In this document: piece by piece, positions 26,341 through 35,150 of the stretch | How the letters are laid out: every line of letters starts with the position of its first letter | Position numbering within the stretch: position 1 is the stretch's first letter | Assembly (NCBI RefSeq): GCF_013410115.1 | Contig: NZ_JACCCV010000001.1 | Coordinates: forward strand, 2,046,001 to 2,110,000 | From: Tunturiibacter gelidiferens | GTDB lineage: Bacteria > Acidobacteriota > Terriglobia > Terriglobales > Acidobacteriaceae | Direction of reading: 5' to 3' | DNA: 64,000 nt | The notes under the pieces: model-generated | What the model saw: only the letters and a program-made list of their open reading frames with translations | Told to the model about the DNA's origin: nothing | Database searches by the model: none | Program-made: the position numbers and the translations under genes

Positions 26341-26648
26341 GATTTCATCAGGTCGATCTGGTCGACGTTCAGCGTTTCACGCGTGCGGAAGATGGCGATG
26401 ATGATGGCAAGGCCGACGGCGGCCTCGGCTGCTGCGACGACCATCACGAAGAAGACGAAGATCTGACCGGAGAGCTGATGCCACATGTGCGCGAAGGCGA
26501 CGAAGGTGAGGTTGACGGCGTTGAGCATAAGCTCAATCGACATGAAGATAGTGATGAGGTTGCGTTTGATGAGGAAGGCCGCGACGCCGACCGAGAAGAG
26601 TATGGCAGCGAGGATGAGATAAGCGGCGATGGGCACCTGTGGGAGCAT
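26337..26648 (-). CDS. nuoK: NADH-quinone oxidoreductase subunit K
   Basis: A 103-residue protein with three helices, the normal size. The two conserved membrane Glu residues are visible in [13 protein letters not shown] and in [18 protein letters not shown]. It links the quinone site to the proton-pumping modules. It begins 2 bases after the nuoJ stop and overlaps nuoL by 4 bases. Confidence 0.95.
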   Translation of the reverse strand: MLPQVPIAAYLILAAILFSVGVAAFLIKRNLITIFMSIELMLNAVNLTFVAFAHMWHQLSGQIFVFFVMVVAAAEAAVGLAIIIAIFRTRETLNVDQIDLMKS

Positions 26649-26650
26649 CT

Positions 26651-27157
26651 CTACTGCTCCTTTCGCGCGAGCACGACGGCTCCGAGGATGGCTACCAGGA
26701 TGAGGATGGAGGTGACTTCGAAGGGAAGCAGCAGCTTGGTGAAGAGAATGGTGCTGATCTCGGAGATATTGCTGGTGACGTGGTTGAGATAGCCGCCGAT
26801 GTTGGTGTAGCCGAGAGCCTTGCGCTCCGACAGGAAGACGAAGCTGAGCAGGCAGAAGATGGCTGCGGCGCCGGGAAAGCCGACGAGGTAGGCGGCGCGG
26901 CTGCCTGTAGTTCGCTCCTCTTCGCCGGCGTTCAAAAGCATGATGACGAAGACGAAGAAGACCATGATGGCGCCGGAGTAGACGATGACCTGGGATGCGG
27001 CGAGGAACTCGGCTCCGAGCGACCAGTAAAGGACGGCCAGCGACATCATGACGACGACCAGCGACAGTGCGCTGTTGATGGGATGGCGCTGCAGGAGGAG
27101 GTTGAGCGCTCCCGCTACGGCCAGCCCGCCAAAGATGAGAAAGAGTGCCAGTTGCAT
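26651..27157 (-). CDS. nuoJ: NADH-quinone oxidoreductase subunit J
   Basis: A 168-residue protein with five helices. The family's helix 3 region reads [30 protein letters not shown], containing the conserved Gly/Tyr pattern where the pi-bulge forms. It belongs to the proximal membrane arm of complex I. A 117-base gap separates it from nuoH upstream, exactly where nuoI would normally lie, and no open frame fits there. Confidence 0.94.
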   Translation of the reverse strand: MQLALFLIFGGLAVAGALNLLLQRHPINSALSLVVVMMSLAVLYWSLGAEFLAASQVIVYSGAIMVFFVFVIMLLNAGEEERTTGSRAAYLVGFPGAAAIFCLLSFVFLSERKALGYTNIGGYLNHVTSNISEISTILFTKLLLPFEVTSILILVAILGAVVLARKEQ

Positions 27158-27274
27158 GATGTTCCGTCAGGTCCTTTGTGAGTCGCTTGAGACGCTTGAA
27201 ACAGGGCAGAGGCCGATTTCGAAGAACTGGGCTATCTGCTGATTGTAAAACACCTTGTTGCGTATTCCGTGGAG

Positions 27275-28336
27275 CTAACTCCGTAAAGCAATGACAAGAC
27301 TCGTGACGATGATGTTGGCCATGGCGAGCGGCAGGAGAAACTTCCAGCCGAAGCTCATGAGCTGGTCATAACGGAAGCGGGGCAGTGTGCCGCGGACCCA
27401 GATAAAGAGAAGCAGGAAGGCCAGAACTTTGACTACGAACCAAAGAATGGGGAAGATGGCCGAAAGGATTGGGCCGCCGAAGTCCGCTGGGAGGAGATGG
27501 CCGAGGGGGCTGGAGGCTCCGCCGAAGAAGAGCAGCGAAGCAACGCAGCTTACGGTGATCATGTTGGCGTACTCGGCCATGAAGAACATGGCGAACTTCA
27601 TGGAGCTGTACTCGGTATGGTAGCCGGCGACAAGTTCGGATTCCGCTTCGGGAAGGTCGAAGGGCGCGCGGTTGGTCTCGGCGTAAGCGGCCATGATGTA
27701 GATGAAGAAGGCGACGAGCTGGCCCCCACCAAGGATGTTCCAACTCCAGGCGCCGTGTGCGCCCTGGCTGTTCACGATCTCGCGGAGACTGAGAGATTGT
27801 GCGCGGAGAACAACTCCGACGAGCGAGAGGCCAAGGGCGAGCTCGTAGCTAATCATCTGCGAGGTGGCGCGGAGACTGCCAAGCAGGGCGAACTTGTTGT
27901 TCGACGACCAGCCGGAGAGCGCGATGCCGTAGACCCCGATTGAGGTGATGCCGAGAATGACGAGGAGGCCGATGTTGAGGTCGGCGATGTTGAACATCTC
28001 GACGCCCTTGACGGTCTGCATTCCGCCGAATGGGACGACCGCGATAGAGATAAGCGCACAGGCCAGCGCGATGATAGGTGCAAGGATGAAGAGAGGGCGT
28101 TCGGCGGCGATAGGCAGGAGGTCTTCCTTGAGGAAGAGTTTGATTCCGTCGGCGAGCGGCTGCATCAGTCCGAAGGGTCCGACGCGAGAAGGTCCCCAAC
28201 GGTTCTGGATGCGACCCAGAACCTTGCGCTCGAGTAGCACCGTGTAGGCGACCGACATCAGCGTGATGACGAGGACGACCACGACCTTAAGGATGCTGAG
28301 CAGCAGGAACGTCTGAAATGGGCTGAGGTGGCTCAC
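27275..28336 (-). CDS. nuoH: NADH-quinone oxidoreductase subunit H
   Basis: A 353-residue protein with eight helices that forms the quinone-binding chamber with NuoB and NuoD. Conserved segments include [73 protein letters not shown] and [15 protein letters not shown]. It follows nuoG by 50 bases. All family hallmarks are intact. Confidence 0.96.
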   Translation of the reverse strand: MSHLSPFQTFLLLSILKVVVVLVITLMSVAYTVLLERKVLGRIQNRWGPSRVGPFGLMQPLADGIKLFLKEDLLPIAAERPLFILAPIIALACALISIAVVPFGGMQTVKGVEMFNIADLNIGLLVILGITSIGVYGIALSGWSSNNKFALLGSLRATSQMISYELALGLSLVGVVLRAQSLSLREIVNSQGAHGAWSWNILGGGQLVAFFIYIMAAYAETNRAPFDLPEAESELVAGYHTEYSSMKFAMFFMAEYANMITVSCVASLLFFGGASSPLGHLLPADFGGPILSAIFPILWFVVKVLAFLLLFIWVRGTLPRFRYDQLMSFGWKFLLPLAMANIIVTSLVIALRS

Positions 28337-28386
28337 GGCGGTGGGTTGGGCTCCTGTAGTTGTTTCGAGTCTGCTGTTGAGTCTAC

Positions 28387-30789
28387 TTAGTCGGCTGCGG
28401 GCTGGATCTGCGTGAGGCCGGTTGGAGGACGTAGGCTCTCGTTGTGCTGCAGATCGGAGAGCATGGCGGAGTAGCGACCCAGGGTGCCCGAGGTAAACAG
28501 TGTATCGTTCGCCGGCAGGACGAGGTCGCGGCGGTTGCCGATTTGAACGAGGTCGTGGGTAGCTACGGCAGGCTGCAGATGCTGATCATTGCCGCTGAGC
28601 AGCTGAAGTCGCAGCAGGTTGTAGCCGGGGACTAGGCGCTGGATCTCATCGAGAATGGCGAACGGATCGAAGGGGCTGAGTTTCGGCTCCATGTTGTTTG
28701 CGGCAAGCCATACGGCATGACGGTCGGCCTCGCCGGACTGTGCGCCGCGGGACTGGCCCATGTCGGCGCGAGTGCCTTTGCCGAAGGGAATGAGGGCTTG
28801 CATATTTGCGCCCATCTTGTCGGCGATACGAACGATCATCTCGAAGTCGGTGCGGACTCCGGCACGGTCACCAGCCTTGTTGACGAGCTGGAGGTCGCCA
28901 TAGCTGTTGGTGACGGAGCCGGATTTTTCGTAGAGATTCGCGGCCGGGAGGATCACGTCCGCGAGGGCTGCCGTCTCGGTGAGGAACATGTCCTGCACGA
29001 CTACGAATGTGTCTTTGAGAGATAAGGGATCGATTCCGTAACGGGAGACGGGGTTGGAACCGACGACATACAGAGCGGAGAGTTCGCCGCGTTCTGCTGC
29101 TTCGAAGATCTCAAGCATGTCGAGACCCGGGGTGGTTGGAGTGTTGTATTCGGCGAAGGTAGTGTTCCCTGCGAGCGGAGTGTAGCCGGGTAGCAGGTCG
29201 GGCAGCAGGCCCATGTCGGCGGCTCCGCGAGAGTTGACGTAGTCGGAGATCAGCGCGAACTTGCGGTTGGGCAGAGTCTTGCCGAATGCGAGCAGGCGCT
29301 GCAGATCGCCGCCGCGGAACTCCGACCCGATAAGGACTAGGAGACTCTCCTCCGAACGAACGGCCTTACGGAAGTCATGGAAAGAGGACGTGTCTGCGCC
29401 GGAGTGGGTGAGGGAATCGACGGCGCTGTCATCTCCGGCCATGAAGCTTGCCAGTGCGCTGTAGCTGAACGGCGCGATGTGCGCGAAGGCTTTTGCCTGG
29501 CGGCGAAGCTTGATCTCGGCGGAGTTCGCGATGTAGAGGCGGGCGCGGTTGTTGCGGACGTTTGTGCGGATGTTCCAAGCTGTCGCGGGTGCCTGAATCG
29601 TTGGGTCGCCGCCGAGGATCATGATGGCCGGCGCGGTCAGCGTATCGTTCAGACTGGCTGTGCGGTTGGTTCCGGCCAACGCCCGGGCAAAGGCAACATA
29701 ATCGGCGGTGCGATGGTGATCGATGTTGTTGGTGCCGAGGACAGTGCGAGCAAACTTCTGCAGCAGGTAGGCTTCTTCGTTCGTGGTGCGATTGGAGCCG
29801 ATGACTCCAATGCTCTTACCGCCACGGGTATCGCGAAGTTCGCGGAACTTCTTGCCGACGTAGTCGAGTGCGACCTCCCAGCTGACTTGCTTCATCTCGC
29901 CGCTGGGCTGGCGGACGAGCGGCTGGGTGATGCGGTCTTCATTGTTTGCAAAGTCGAAGGCGTAGCGGCCTTTGTTGCAGAGGAAGTCGACGTTGATGCC
30001 GGACTTGTCGCGGTTATCGCCCCGGACGATCTCGGAGCCATCCGTGGTGCTGCGAACGCCGAGGGTGGTCTTGCATCCATCGCCGCAGTGCGTGCAGATG
30101 GTCGATACGTGATTCATCTCCCAGGGGCGGGTCTTGTAGCGATACGTGCCGGAGGTCAACGCGCCGACCGGGCAGGCGTCGATGCACATGCCGCACTGCT
30201 CGCAGTCTACGTGGGCAAGGTCGTCGGGAGACATCTGCGCGGGGACGTTAGGGGCGATGACCGAGGAGCTGCCCCGGTTTTGAATGCCGAGAGCGAAGAC
30301 GTCCATGCCTTCGCCGCACATACGAATGCAGCGATAACAGAGGATGCAACGTGGGCGATCAAAATAAACGACGGGGGACCACTTCTGCTCTTCGCGGTGG
30401 TTCTTGGGCTCAGCGTAGAAGCTGTCGGCGGCGCCGTACTTGAACGTCATATCCTGCAACTCACACTCGCCCCCGGCGTCGCAGACGGGGCAGTCGAGAG
30501 GATGGTTGCCGAGAAGAAGTTGCAGCGTCGCCTTGCGCGCCTGAGCGATCTCCGGAGACTCGCTTGTGACGACCATCCCCTCTGTAACCGGTGTGGTGCA
30601 GGCCGTTTGGAGCTTGGGCATCTTTTCAATACGCACGACGCACATGCGGCAGGCTGCCTGCAGAGAGAGGCCGGGATAGTAGCAGAAGGCGGGAATCTCG
30701 ATACCGGCGGACTTGCAGGCTTCCAGAAGAAGAGTGCCTGCGGGTGCGGTAAGTTTCTTGCCGTCTACGGTAAAGGTTACGTCTGCCAT
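28387..30789 (-). CDS. nuoG: NADH-quinone oxidoreductase subunit G
   Basis: An 800-residue iron-sulfur subunit. From the N-terminus it has the [2Fe-2S] ferredoxin domain (CYYPGLSLQAACRMC), the His-liganded [4Fe-4S] motif region (HPLDCPVCDAGGECELQD), a pair of ferredoxin-like motifs (CILCYRCIRMCGEGMD and CEQCGMCIDACPVGAL) and an additional CTHCGDGC motif with a later Cys, the ligand set of cluster N7. The large C-terminal region is molybdopterin-oxidoreductase-like without expected cofactor function. It carries electrons from NuoF towards NuoI and NuoB. nuoF ends 3 bases upstream. Confidence 0.95.
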   Translation of the reverse strand: MADVTFTVDGKKLTAPAGTLLLEACKSAGIEIPAFCYYPGLSLQAACRMCVVRIEKMPKLQTACTTPVTEGMVVTSESPEIAQARKATLQLLLGNHPLDCPVCDAGGECELQDMTFKYGAADSFYAEPKNHREEQKWSPVVYFDRPRCILCYRCIRMCGEGMDVFALGIQNRGSSSVIAPNVPAQMSPDDLAHVDCEQCGMCIDACPVGALTSGTYRYKTRPWEMNHVSTICTHCGDGCKTTLGVRSTTDGSEIVRGDNRDKSGINVDFLCNKGRYAFDFANNEDRITQPLVRQPSGEMKQVSWEVALDYVGKKFRELRDTRGGKSIGVIGSNRTTNEEAYLLQKFARTVLGTNNIDHHRTADYVAFARALAGTNRTASLNDTLTAPAIMILGGDPTIQAPATAWNIRTNVRNNRARLYIANSAEIKLRRQAKAFAHIAPFSYSALASFMAGDDSAVDSLTHSGADTSSFHDFRKAVRSEESLLVLIGSEFRGGDLQRLLAFGKTLPNRKFALISDYVNSRGAADMGLLPDLLPGYTPLAGNTTFAEYNTPTTPGLDMLEIFEAAERGELSALYVVGSNPVSRYGIDPLSLKDTFVVVQDMFLTETAALADVILPAANLYEKSGSVTNSYGDLQLVNKAGDRAGVRTDFEMIVRIADKMGANMQALIPFGKGTRADMGQSRGAQSGEADRHAVWLAANNMEPKLSPFDPFAILDEIQRLVPGYNLLRLQLLSGNDQHLQPAVATHDLVQIGNRRDLVLPANDTLFTSGTLGRYSAMLSDLQHNESLRPPTGLTQIQPAAD

Positions 30790-30792
30790 GGC

Positions 30793-32109
30793 TTAGTGCG
30801 CTCCGACCAGCTGTTCAACGGTGATGATGGGGGTTCCGGCTTTGTTGCCTTCGATATAGTCTTCGAACTCTTTGCGAAACTTCTTGACGAAGGCGATGGT
30901 GGGCATCGCTGCTGCGTCGCCTAGAGGGCAGAAGGTACGGCCCAGCATGTTCTCGGCGAGATATTGAACGTTGTCGACATCTTTCTTATTGCCGCCGCCG
31001 TTATAGACGCGGGTGAGAGTCTTCTTGATCCAGTCGGTGCCCTCGCGGCAGGGAATGCACCAGCCGCAGGATTCATGCTGGTAGAACGCGATGGTGCGAA
31101 GCGCAAATTCGACGATCGAGACCGTCTCATCGAGCACGACGATTCCGCCCGAGCCTAGCATGGTGCCGGCCCTCCCCATCTGGTCGAAGTCCAGGCCTAC
31201 GTCGATCTCGTCAGCAGTCATGACGGGACAGCTTGAGCCACCGGGGACGACAGCTTTGAGTTTCTTGCCGTCCTTAATACCGCCTGCTACCTCATAGATA
31301 GCCCGCTTGAGGTTGTAGCCCATCGGAAGTTCGTAGACGCCGGGGCGTTCGACGTGGCCGCTGATGCCAAACAGGCGCGTGCCGCCGTTGCGCTCGCTGC
31401 CTAGCTTGGCATAGGCCTCGCCACCCATCAGCAGGATGTGCGGTGCGTTGGCGATCGTCTCAGCATTGTTGATAACCGTAGGACCACCGTAAAGCCCGAC
31501 GACAGCAGGGAAGGGAGGCTTGATGCGAGGCACTCCGCGTTTGCCCTCGAGCGACTCCATCAGGGCAGACTCTTCGCCGACCTCGTACGCCCCAGCTCCC
31601 GTCTGCGTGATGATGTCGAAGTCCACGCCGGTGCCGAAGATGTTTTTCCCTAGGAAGCCCTTCGCGTAAGCGTCCGCGACCGCCTTCTCGACGATCTTGA
31701 GCAGGTAGCGGTACTCGCCGCGGAGATAGATGAAGCCCAGCTTGGAGCCGATGGCGAGGCCGGCGATCATAGTGCCTTCGATGACGGCGTGGGGATCGTG
31801 CAGGAAGAGGACGTGATCCTTACAGGTGCCGGGCTCGGATTCGTCGCCGTTGACCAGCACGTACTTCGGCTTTTCGGACTGTTTCGGGACGAAAGACCAC
31901 TTCATGCCGGTCGGGAAGCCAGCGCCGCCACGGCCACGCAGACCGCTGGCCTTCATCTCGCTGATGATCCACTCAGGACCCTTGGCGATGGCCTGCTGAA
32001 CGGCTTTATAGCCATCGAGTTCGACATACTTGTCGATGTCGGTCGCGCCCAGACCGAAGCGGCGGGAAACAACTTTTACCTCATCGGGGTGCGAGACGAG
32101 TGATGGCAT
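30793..32109 (-). CDS. nuoF: NADH-quinone oxidoreductase subunit F
   Basis: A 438-residue flavoprotein that oxidises NADH. The nucleotide/FMN site is GRGGAGFPTGMKWSF together with NGDESEPGTCKD, and the N3 [4Fe-4S] cluster ligands are ESCGWCIPCREG plus the Cys of TFCPLGDAAAMP. Length matches the family. It starts directly after the nuoE stop with no gap. Confidence 0.96.
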   Translation of the reverse strand: MPSLVSHPDEVKVVSRRFGLGATDIDKYVELDGYKAVQQAIAKGPEWIISEMKASGLRGRGGAGFPTGMKWSFVPKQSEKPKYVLVNGDESEPGTCKDHVLFLHDPHAVIEGTMIAGLAIGSKLGFIYLRGEYRYLLKIVEKAVADAYAKGFLGKNIFGTGVDFDIITQTGAGAYEVGEESALMESLEGKRGVPRIKPPFPAVVGLYGGPTVINNAETIANAPHILLMGGEAYAKLGSERNGGTRLFGISGHVERPGVYELPMGYNLKRAIYEVAGGIKDGKKLKAVVPGGSSCPVMTADEIDVGLDFDQMGRAGTMLGSGGIVVLDETVSIVEFALRTIAFYQHESCGWCIPCREGTDWIKKTLTRVYNGGGNKKDVDNVQYLAENMLGRTFCPLGDAAAMPTIAFVKKFRKEFEDYIEGNKAGTPIITVEQLVGAH

Positions 32110-32619
32110 CTACTTCACGTCCTTTCCCTGGCCGTCGCGATAAATCTGGAAGAGAACGTCGACTTTCTCTGTGGTGAGGTCGTCGTGGAAATCATAGTTG
32201 ATCTGAATGGCTGGAGCCCAGCAGCAGGCGCCGATGCACTCGACCTCTTCCAGTGAGAAGACGCCGTCCGGGGTCGTGCCTTTGTGGCCGATGCCTAGCT
32301 TGTGCTTGCAGTGGTCGAGGATCTCGTAGCCGCCGCGAAGCATGCAGGAGATATTCGTGCAGACCTGCACGTTGTACTTTCCGGCCGGCTTGGTGCGCAG
32401 CATGGAGTAATACGAAAGCACGTTGCGTACGTCCAACTCCAGAAGGTCGATGCGCTCCGCGATCTCGGCGATGACAGCATCAGAGATATAACCGATCTCA
32501 TCCTGTGCGTAGAGCAGCATGGGCACAAGCGCCGACCGCTTGAGCGGGTAGATGGTGACGAGATGGTCGAAGCGTGCGGCCGTCTCTGGCGAAAAGATCG
32601 TATTGGCTATTTCACTCAC
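32110..32619 (-). CDS. nuoE: NADH-quinone oxidoreductase subunit E
   Basis: A 169-residue thioredoxin-like [2Fe-2S] protein. The four cluster cysteines are in VQVCTNISCMLRGG and in CIGACCWAPAIQIN, with the usual VEVCGTxxC-like spacing in the first half. It partners NuoF in the NADH-oxidising module. Its start overlaps by 8 bases the unassigned small gene upstream, pointing to translational coupling. Confidence 0.95.
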   Translation of the reverse strand: MSEIANTIFSPETAARFDHLVTIYPLKRSALVPMLLYAQDEIGYISDAVIAEIAERIDLLELDVRNVLSYYSMLRTKPAGKYNVQVCTNISCMLRGGYEILDHCKHKLGIGHKGTTPDGVFSLEEVECIGACCWAPAIQINYDFHDDLTTEKVDVLFQIYRDGQGKDVK

Positions 32620-32914
32620 TCTGCATCATCTCCCGCGCCAGCCTCTCGGCGGCAAGGTCCATCTCTTCGGCGATACCGTTCAGTTTAACCGTTCCATCTT
32701 CCTGCATCTTGAAGGTAGAGCGGCTTCCGTCACTTGATTCCAACGCCTCGTGCGTGAAGCGAATCCAACGGCTGGCCACACGAAGTGTAATCTCTTCTGC
32801 CCCGACTTCAACTACCGCATGATGCCTGCTGTTCATTCCGTGGGCGGCGGCGTAGGAGCGAAGCAGCGACGCCCACGAGGTCCAAAGTTCAGCTCTGAGG
32901 CGCGCTTCGAGCAT
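32612..32914 (-). CDS. Unassigned small protein encoded between nuoD and nuoE
   Basis: A 100-residue soluble protein with no transmembrane segment, no cysteine and no recognised domain. It reads as helix (residues 1-25), a beta-rich middle (HHAVVEVGAEEITLRVASRWIRF) and a C-terminal acidic helix. It starts 6 bases after the nuoD stop and overlaps the nuoE start by 8 bases, so it is co-translated with complex I subunits. Its place between the quinone-module and NADH-module genes makes an accessory or assembly role possible, which is inference from position. The coupled overlap argues strongly that it is a real gene. Confidence 0.75.
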   Translation of the reverse strand: MLEARLRAELWTSWASLLRSYAAAHGMNSRHHAVVEVGAEEITLRVASRWIRFTHEALESSDGSRSTFKMQEDGTVKLNGIAEEMDLAAERLAREMMQSE

Positions 32915-32920
32915 CAGAGG

Positions 32921-34189
32921 TTAGCGGTCGATCTCGCCCAGAACGATATCGATCGATCCGATGACGGCGACGACATCGGCGAGGAGACGGCCTTTGCACA
33001 TGGTTTCGAGTGCCTGCAGTGTTGCGAAACCCGGGTTGCGCATGTGAACACGGTAGGGCTTTGCGGTGCCGTCGGAGACGACGTAGTAGTTCATCATGCC
33101 GTGCGGTGCTTCAACGGAGCTGGTCGCCTCACCGGCTGGAACACCAAAGCCTTCGGTCACAATCTTGAAGTGATGGATGAGGGACTCCATCTGGGTCTTC
33201 ATCTGCTCGCGATTCGGGAGGATAATCTTCGGTGCATCCGCGACGATGTGGCCTTCGGGAAGGCCATCGAGAGCCTGTAGGCAGATCTTGACCGACTCGC
33301 GGAACTCCTGCATGCGAACGATGTAGCGCGCCCATACATCGCCGACATCCGAGACCGGCACATTGAACTGAAACTTCTCGTAGCCGGAGTAGGGCATGTC
33401 GCGGCGGACGTCAAAATCGACTCCAGAGGCGCGTAGCGGAGGCCCGGTGACGCCCAGCGCAATCGCATCTTCTGCTGAAAGATAACCAACGCCTTTCAGG
33501 CGGTTCATCCAGATGGGGTTGGTCTGCAGCAGGCCTTCGTACTCCTCAACGTGTGCAGGGAAGTTTTTGAGGAAGGTGCGGATCTTGTCGTAGATATCCC
33601 GCGGCGGTTCGAGGCTCAGGCCGCCGACGCGGACGTAGCTGGTCATCATGCGCTGGCCGGCGACTGCTTCAAAGATACGCAGCAGGTCTTCACGCTCGCG
33701 GAAGCAGTAGAGGAAGACGGTCAGCGCGCCGATGTCCATGGCGTGGGTGCCGAGCCAGACCAGGTGCGATTGGATGCGGGTGAGCTCGTTGAAGAGGACA
33801 CGGAGATACTGCGCGCGCTCGGGAATCTCAAGGCCCAGCAACTTCTCTACCGCAAGGCAGTAGGCGAGGTTGTTGGTCATGGGACAGAGATAGTCGATGC
33901 GGTCGGTCATGGGAACGACCTGCTGGTAGAACTTGGCCTCGCAGGTCTTCTCGATACCGGTGTGAAGATAGCCGATATCCGGAGCCAGCCCTACGATGGT
34001 TTCACCGTCGACCTCGATGACCAGCCGAAGCACGCCGTGGGTCGAGGGATGCTGCGGACCCATGTTGATGATCATGGTCTGGTCGCCGGACGGAGGGTTC
34101 TGTCGATTTCGTGCTGAGTTGGCGATTAAATCATCTATGCCCGGATTGATAGCCGCCACTCCGGTAAGTTCTTCAACAGGGGGAGTCAT
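32921..34189 (-). CDS. nuoD: NADH-quinone oxidoreductase subunit D
   Basis: A 422-residue subunit related to hydrogenase large subunits. It carries NMGPQHPSTHGVLRLVIEVDGE (the quinone-site His pair), GYLHTGIEKTCE and the C-terminal DVVAVIGSIDIVLGEIDR. It forms the quinone-binding cavity with NuoB and NuoH. ATG 34189 overlaps the nuoC stop by one base. An N-terminal extension of about 35 residues precedes the conserved start. Confidence 0.96.
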   Translation of the reverse strand: MTPPVEELTGVAAINPGIDDLIANSARNRQNPPSGDQTMIINMGPQHPSTHGVLRLVIEVDGETIVGLAPDIGYLHTGIEKTCEAKFYQQVVPMTDRIDYLCPMTNNLAYCLAVEKLLGLEIPERAQYLRVLFNELTRIQSHLVWLGTHAMDIGALTVFLYCFREREDLLRIFEAVAGQRMMTSYVRVGGLSLEPPRDIYDKIRTFLKNFPAHVEEYEGLLQTNPIWMNRLKGVGYLSAEDAIALGVTGPPLRASGVDFDVRRDMPYSGYEKFQFNVPVSDVGDVWARYIVRMQEFRESVKICLQALDGLPEGHIVADAPKIILPNREQMKTQMESLIHHFKIVTEGFGVPAGEATSSVEAPHGMMNYYVVSDGTAKPYRVHMRNPGFATLQALETMCKGRLLADVVAVIGSIDIVLGEIDR

Positions 34190-34680
34190 TAGCGGTAGCC
34201 CTCCACGGGGTAGTCCTTGCGTAATGGATGCCCGTTCCAGTCTTCCGGCATCATGATTCGGCGAAGGTTGGGATGGCCGCCGAAGTGGACGCCGAAGAGG
34301 TCGAAGACTTCGCGTTCGTAGAAGTTGGCGGAGGGCCAGACCGAAGTAATGCTGTCGAGCGCGGCATCGTCTCCGTCGAGACGAACCGCGAGGCGCAGAC
34401 GCTCCTTCAACTTGAGCGAGAGGATGTGATAGGTGATCTGGAAGCGTGGCTCAGACGGGTACCAATCCACTGCAGTGACATCTTCAAGGAAGTTGTATCC
34501 GGCCTGCTGAGCGGCTTTGGCTGCTGTGATGATGTTCTCTCGAGCCACCGTGATGGTCAGCTCAGCGCGGTCATATTTGGCATCTGTCGCGAGGTCGGCC
34601 AAGGCCTTGACCGCGGCGTTTTCAGGATGCGCCTCGAAGACGGCCTGTTTGCCTTTAATCGCAGAGGCTGGATCGTACAT
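34189..34680 (-). CDS. nuoC: NADH-quinone oxidoreductase subunit C
   Basis: A 163-residue subunit with the 30-kDa-subunit signature ERLRLAVRLDGDDA, WPSANFYEREVFDLFGVHFGGHPNLRRIMMPEDWNGHPLRKDYP. It stabilises the hydrophilic arm next to NuoD. It directly follows nuoA (one-base overlap), with no nuoB between them as in the standard order. Confidence 0.95.
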   Translation of the reverse strand: MYDPASAIKGKQAVFEAHPENAAVKALADLATDAKYDRAELTITVARENIITAAKAAQQAGYNFLEDVTAVDWYPSEPRFQITYHILSLKLKERLRLAVRLDGDDAALDSITSVWPSANFYEREVFDLFGVHFGGHPNLRRIMMPEDWNGHPLRKDYPVEGYR

Positions 34681-35120
34681 TAGAGGTCCCCTTTATCGTT
34701 CGCCCAGTTCAGGATGCCCTTTTTCCACACATAAAAGAGGCCGACGGCGACGAAGCCGAGATAGACGAGCATCTCGTAGAATCCGAACATGCGCGAGCCG
34801 GTGATGGCTGGGAGACGGCGGAAGATCACGGCCCAGGGAAGCATGAAGACGGCTTCGACATCGAACAGGATAAAGAGCATCGCGACCATGTAGAAACGCA
34901 CGGTAAAGCGGCCTCGAGCGTCGCCCACCGGGTCCATGCCGCACTCGTACGCTCCAGCCTTGGTGCGTGAGTTTTTGTGCTTTCCGATGAGAAACGAGGC
35001 ACCGACCATGCCCACAGCAAGCCCGAGCGCGACCAAAATCTGAAGCACGAGTGGAAGGTAGTTCCAAATGTAGGGGTAACTGTGCATGGCCATCTTCGAC
35101 TCTAAGATTGCGGCTGGCAA
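34680..35120 (-). CDS. nuoA: NADH-quinone oxidoreductase subunit A
   Basis: A 146-residue membrane protein with three helices, slightly longer than average at the N-terminus. The conserved loop is KAGAYECGMDPVGDARGRFTVRFYMVAMLFILFDVE, including the Cys and Asp that close over the quinone site. It is the first gene of the complex I operon on the minus strand, 30 bases after the prepilin peptidase stop, so the promoter must be in that gap or inside the upstream gene. Confidence 0.95.
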   Translation of the reverse strand: MPAAILESKMAMHSYPYIWNYLPLVLQILVALGLAVGMVGASFLIGKHKNSRTKAGAYECGMDPVGDARGRFTVRFYMVAMLFILFDVEAVFMLPWAVIFRRLPAITGSRMFGFYEMLVYLGFVAVGLFYVWKKGILNWANDKGDL

Positions 35121-35150
35121 GTGTCAAGCGATTGTCGGGCCGGTGTGCGG

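Noticed and set aside
27158..27274. A hidden nuoI between nuoH and nuoJ.
   Set aside because: The gap is 117 bases, far too short, and contains no ferredoxin Cys motifs in any frame.
29377..30924. Long open frame on the plus strand opposite nuoG (515 codons).
   Set aside because: It mirrors nuoG codons in a GC-rich gene and has a low-complexity Ala/Val/Gly composition with no domain. nuoG itself has all cluster motifs.
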